A DNA stretch of 64,000 bases from NCBI RefSeq assembly GCF_000020725.1, contig NC_011146.1, positions 1,301,501 through 1,365,500 of the forward strand, in the 5' to 3' direction. Below the pieces are notes generated by a model, which saw only the letters and a program-made list of their open reading frames with translations, did no database searches and was not told where the DNA came from. The stretch is from Citrifermentans bemidjiense Bem (GTDB taxonomy: Bacteria > Desulfobacterota > Desulfuromonadia > Geobacterales > Geobacteraceae). Shown piece after piece: positions 61,519 through 64,000 of the stretch (its first letter is position 1; each line of letters starts with the position of its first letter). Made by a program: the position numbers and the translations under genes.

Positions 61519-62589
61519 GTGGTCGCGATACGGGGATACCTGATCAGCCTGCTGCTCGTCGCCGGCGCCACGGCCATTTGCGAACTGGTCCGGCCGCACC
61601 TGATCCCCACCAACATGGTGATGGTGTACCTCTTGGCTGTCGTGGCGGCCGCCGCCAAGCTCGGCCGGCGGCCCGCCATAGCGACGGCCTTTTTCAGCGT
61701 CCTCGCCTTCGACTTCTTCTTTGTTCCCCCCCGGCTCACCTTCAGCGTCGCGGAGAAGGAGTACCTGGTCACCTTCCTCGGCTTCTTCGTGGTAGGGGTG
61801 ATGATAAGCTCGCTGGTCGCGAAGGTCAGGGAGCAGTCCCTGGAACGCGAGCGGCTCTCGCACGAGGCGGAAAAGGCGAGGATCCTGCAAGCCCGGGAGA
61901 ACCTGGAACGGGCGCTCTTGAATTCCATCTCGCACGACCTCAGGACGCCGCTCGTTTCCATCAAGGGGGCGCTCTCGGCCTTGAAGGAACAGGGGGGGCG
62001 CCTCTCCCCTGAGGCGCGCCGGGATCTGCTGGAGACGGCAAACGAAGAGGCGGAGCGGCTGAACCGTTTCGTCGGAAACCTCCTCGACCTGAGCCGCCTG
62101 GAGGCGGGGGCCCTCCGCCCGAGGATCGAGCCGTGCGACCTGCAGGAACTCATCGGCTGCGCCATCTCGGCCATGGAGAGCCGGCTTGGGGACCGCAACG
62201 TATCGGTGCAGCTGCCGCAGGGGCTCACCCTGGTTCCCTTGGACCTGGTGCTGATGACCCAGGTACTGGTGAACCTTTTGGACAACGCCAATAAGTACGC
62301 CCCCGCGCAAGGGAGCATCGAGGTGGAGGCGCGCGTCGCCGGCGCCTGGCTCTCCTTGACCGTCGCCGATCGGGGCCCGGGGGCGCCTGAAGCGGAACTC
62401 TCCCATATTTTCGACAAATTCCACCGGGTGCAGGTCCCCGAAAAAACCGGTGGAACCGGCCTCGGGCTTTCCATCTGCAAGGGAATCGTGGAGGCGCACG
62501 GGGGAAGGATCGCGGCCAGGAACCGCCCGCAGGGGGGGCTCGCGGTCGAGATCCTTTTGCCGTTGCAGCAAGGAGCAGAGGAGCCATGA
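61519..62589 (+). CDS. KdpD-like sensor histidine kinase lacking the N-terminal KdpD domains
   Basis: A 356-residue kinase starting at GTG with AAGGGGAA upstream. Residues 1-100 contain the four-helix DUF4118 membrane domain of KdpD ('FFSVLAFDFFFVPPRLTFSVAEKEYLVTFLGFFVVG'). HisKA has the phosphoacceptor in 'SISHDLRTPLVSIKG'; HATPase boxes are 'NLLDNANKYAP', 'DRGPGAP' and 'GTGLGLSICKGI'. The universal-stress and KdpD N-terminal domains of full KdpD (about 400 residues) are absent, as is a GAF. It overlaps the response regulator gene by four bases. Likely senses potassium or envelope state and controls kup. Confidence 0.92.
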   Translation: MVAIRGYLISLLLVAGATAICELVRPHLIPTNMVMVYLLAVVAAAAKLGRRPAIATAFFSVLAFDFFFVPPRLTFSVAEKEYLVTFLGFFVVGVMISSLVAKVREQSLERERLSHEAEKARILQARENLERALLNSISHDLRTPLVSIKGALSALKEQGGRLSPEARRDLLETANEEAERLNRFVGNLLDLSRLEAGALRPRIEPCDLQELIGCAISAMESRLGDRNVSVQLPQGLTLVPLDLVLMTQVLVNLLDNANKYAPAQGSIEVEARVAGAWLSLTVADRGPGAPEAELSHIFDKFHRVQVPEKTGGTGLGLSICKGIVEAHGGRIAARNRPQGGLAVEILLPLQQGAEEP

Positions 62590-63293
62590 AAGAGAGCCAA
62601 GAGGCGACCGGGCAGCGCATACTCGTCATCGACGACGAGGCGGCCATTCGCCGCTTCCTGCATTCCGCGCTGTCCTCGGATGAATTCATCCTCCACGAGG
62701 CCGATTCCGGGCACGGCGGGCTATCAGCCGCCGCGGCCTTGAGGCCCGACCTGATCCTATTGGACCTGGGGCTTCCCGACCTGGAGGGTATCGAGGTGAT
62801 CCGCCGTATCCGCGAGTGGTCCCAGGTCCCCATCATCGTCCTCTCGGTGCGCGAGCGTGAGGACGACAAGGTGGCGGCTCTCGACGCCGGGGCCGACGAC
62901 TACCTCACCAAGCCCTTCGGGGTGGGGGAACTGCTGGCCCGCATGAGGGCCTCCCTGCGCCGTTCCGCGGTGCAGCTCTCCGAGCCGGTCTTCTCAAGCG
63001 GCGACCTTACGGTGGACCTGAACCTGCGCCGGGTGACGGTGGAGGGAGCCGAGGTCCAGTTGACGCCCACCGAGTACGACCTCTTGCGCCTGCTCATCAC
63101 CCACGCGGACAAGGTCATAACCCACAGCCAGATCCTGAAGCAGATCTGGGGGGTGGCGTACCAGGATCAGCCCCAGGTGCTCAGGGTTACCATCAGCAAC
63201 CTGAGGAAGAAGGTCGAGCGGGACCCCTCGCGCCCCAGGCACATCACCACCGAACCCGGGGTCGGGTATCGGTTCAAGCAGGTGCAACCATGA
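62586..63293 (+). CDS. KdpE-like OmpR-family response regulator
   Basis: A 235-residue regulator. The receiver domain has the acidic pocket 'VIDDEAA', the phosphoacceptor Asp in 'LILLDLGLPD', the switch Ser in 'IIVLSVRE' and the Lys in 'YLTKPFG'. A winged-helix OmpR/PhoB DNA-binding domain follows ('LTPTEYDLLRLLITHADKVITHSQIL', 'LRKKVERDPSRPRHI'). It overlaps both neighbours by four bases. Partner of the adjacent KdpD-like kinase; by analogy with KdpE it would control potassium uptake genes, here probably kup. Confidence 0.94.
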   Translation: MKESQEATGQRILVIDDEAAIRRFLHSALSSDEFILHEADSGHGGLSAAAALRPDLILLDLGLPDLEGIEVIRRIREWSQVPIIVLSVREREDDKVAALDAGADDYLTKPFGVGELLARMRASLRRSAVQLSEPVFSSGDLTVDLNLRRVTVEGAEVQLTPTEYDLLRLLITHADKVITHSQILKQIWGVAYQDQPQVLRVTISNLRKKVERDPSRPRHITTEPGVGYRFKQVQP

Positions 63294-64000
63294 ATAACGA
63301 AGCGCCCCAATCCTACTGGAGCGGCATCGTCAAGGCGATGGGGCTCGTCTTCGGGGACATCGGCACCAGCCCGATCTACACCCTCACCGTCATCTTCGCC
63401 CTCACCCCCGCAACGCCCGGGAACGTCTTCGGGATCCTTTCGCTCGTCTTTTGGACCATGACCCTCCTGGTCAGCGCCGAGTACGCCTGGCTCGCCATGA
63501 GCCTCAGCCGCAAGGGGGAGGGGGGGACCATCGTTCTCAAGGAGATCCTGGTCCGGATGCTGAAGCCGGGGCGGCAGCTCGCCTTCGTGGTTTTCCTCTC
63601 TTACCTGGGAGCCTGCCTGCTGTTGGGCGACGGGGTGATCACCCCGGCCATCTCCATCCTCTCCGCGGTGGAAGGGCTCGAGCTGATACCCGGCCTGGAG
63701 CATACCGGCCAGGGTGAGCTGATCCTGATCGCCGCGGTGATCGCGGTGGGGCTTTTCCTGGCGCAGTCGAAGGGGACCGACAAGGTAGCGGGGGCCTTCG
63801 GCCCCATCATGGTGGTATGGTTCGGGGCGCTTGCCTTTTCCGGCCTCGCCTCCATCAGCTCCATGCCCTCCATCTTGAGCGCCATCAACCCTTACTACGC
63901 GCTGGATTTCATGCTGCATCACGGCCTGGGAGGGTTCTTCGTGCTCTCCGAGGTGATACTCTGCGCCACCGGCGGCGAGGCGCTCTACGCCGACATGGGG
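63290..64000 (+). CDS. kup: Kup potassium uptake protein, 3' end outside the window
   Basis: The first 237 residues of a KUP/HAK/KT-type potassium transporter are visible; the full family length is about 620. The start 'VKAMGLVFGDIGTSPIYTL' is the hallmark of the family, followed by helices containing 'EGGTIVLKEIL', 'LGDGVITPAISILSAVEGL' and 'GTDKVAGAFGPIMVVWFG'. It starts inside the stop of the KdpE-like gene (ATGA), so transporter and two-component system form one translationally coupled operon. This suggests potassium-responsive control of a Kup carrier and not of the KdpFABC pump. Confidence 0.95.
   Translation, partial: MNNEAPQSYWSGIVKAMGLVFGDIGTSPIYTLTVIFALTPATPGNVFGILSLVFWTMTLLVSAEYAWLAMSLSRKGEGGTIVLKEILVRMLKPGRQLAFVVFLSYLGACLLLGDGVITPAISILSAVEGLELIPGLEHTGQGELILIAAVIAVGLFLAQSKGTDKVAGAFGPIMVVWFGALAFSGLASISSMPSILSAINPYYALDFMLHHGLGGFFVLSEVILCATGGEALYADMG

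Overview
The window is high-GC, dense in CXXCH-rich secreted cytochromes, and carries a system II (ResB/CcsA) cytochrome c maturation pair, sigma-54-type promoters and GDP-fucose genes. This fits a member of the Geobacteraceae (Geobacter, Citrifermentans or Geomonas type), a dissimilatory metal reducer. The assignment rests on gene content and recalled family patterns; no database search was run.

Layout. (1) 1-7050: a first cytochrome island with a 15-heme fragment, a 16-heme protein, an NHL beta-propeller, two Sel1-repeat proteins, a small lipoprotein, and on the opposite strand a secreted protein and a 6-heme cytochrome. (2) 7419-15480: an OmpA-family protein with a duplicated linker, two lipoproteins that share one repeated domain, a manB-fcl-gmd block for GDP-L-fucose, and the remnant of a second OmpA gene. 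(3) 15937-20387: a ribbon-helix-helix protein, tRNA-Arg(TCG), a PAS histidine kinase with a lipoprotein, an LTXXQ periplasmic protein and small ORFs. (4) 20795-26545: a frameshifted OFA-type MFS transporter behind a sigma-54 promoter, a TadG-like protein, a DUF309 protein, a periplasmic beta-carbonic anhydrase, an outer-membrane protein behind a sigma-54 promoter and an apparent ANTAR antitermination leader, and initiator tRNA-fMet. (5) 27128-51301: a 24-kb second cytochrome island of six multiheme proteins (5 to 37 candidate heme motifs each, many CX4CH rather than CXXCH), followed by a beta-propeller lipoprotein, an unknown secreted protein, ResB, CcsA and another secreted protein. (6) 51336-56488: two B12-binding radical SAM proteins, a divergent LuxE-like acyl-protein synthetase and a small membrane protein. 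(7) 56662-64000: a chemoreceptor, the hybrid cluster protein, and a KdpD/KdpE-like two-component pair overlapping a Kup potassium transporter that runs off the window.

How it fits together. The two islands would supply periplasmic, outer-membrane and extracellular electron carriers. Placing ResB/CcsA directly after the second set suggests heme attachment is co-expressed with its largest clients. The nine cytochrome genes encode about 133 CXXCH motifs, plus about 24 CX4CH or CX3CH variants in island 2.

The most interesting signals are the ANTAR-type leader at 25385-25467, the variant heme motifs and Ig-like/cytochrome fusion of island 2, and two single-base frameshifts in G/C homopolymers (MFS transporter and last cytochrome), which are either assembly errors or switchable tracts.
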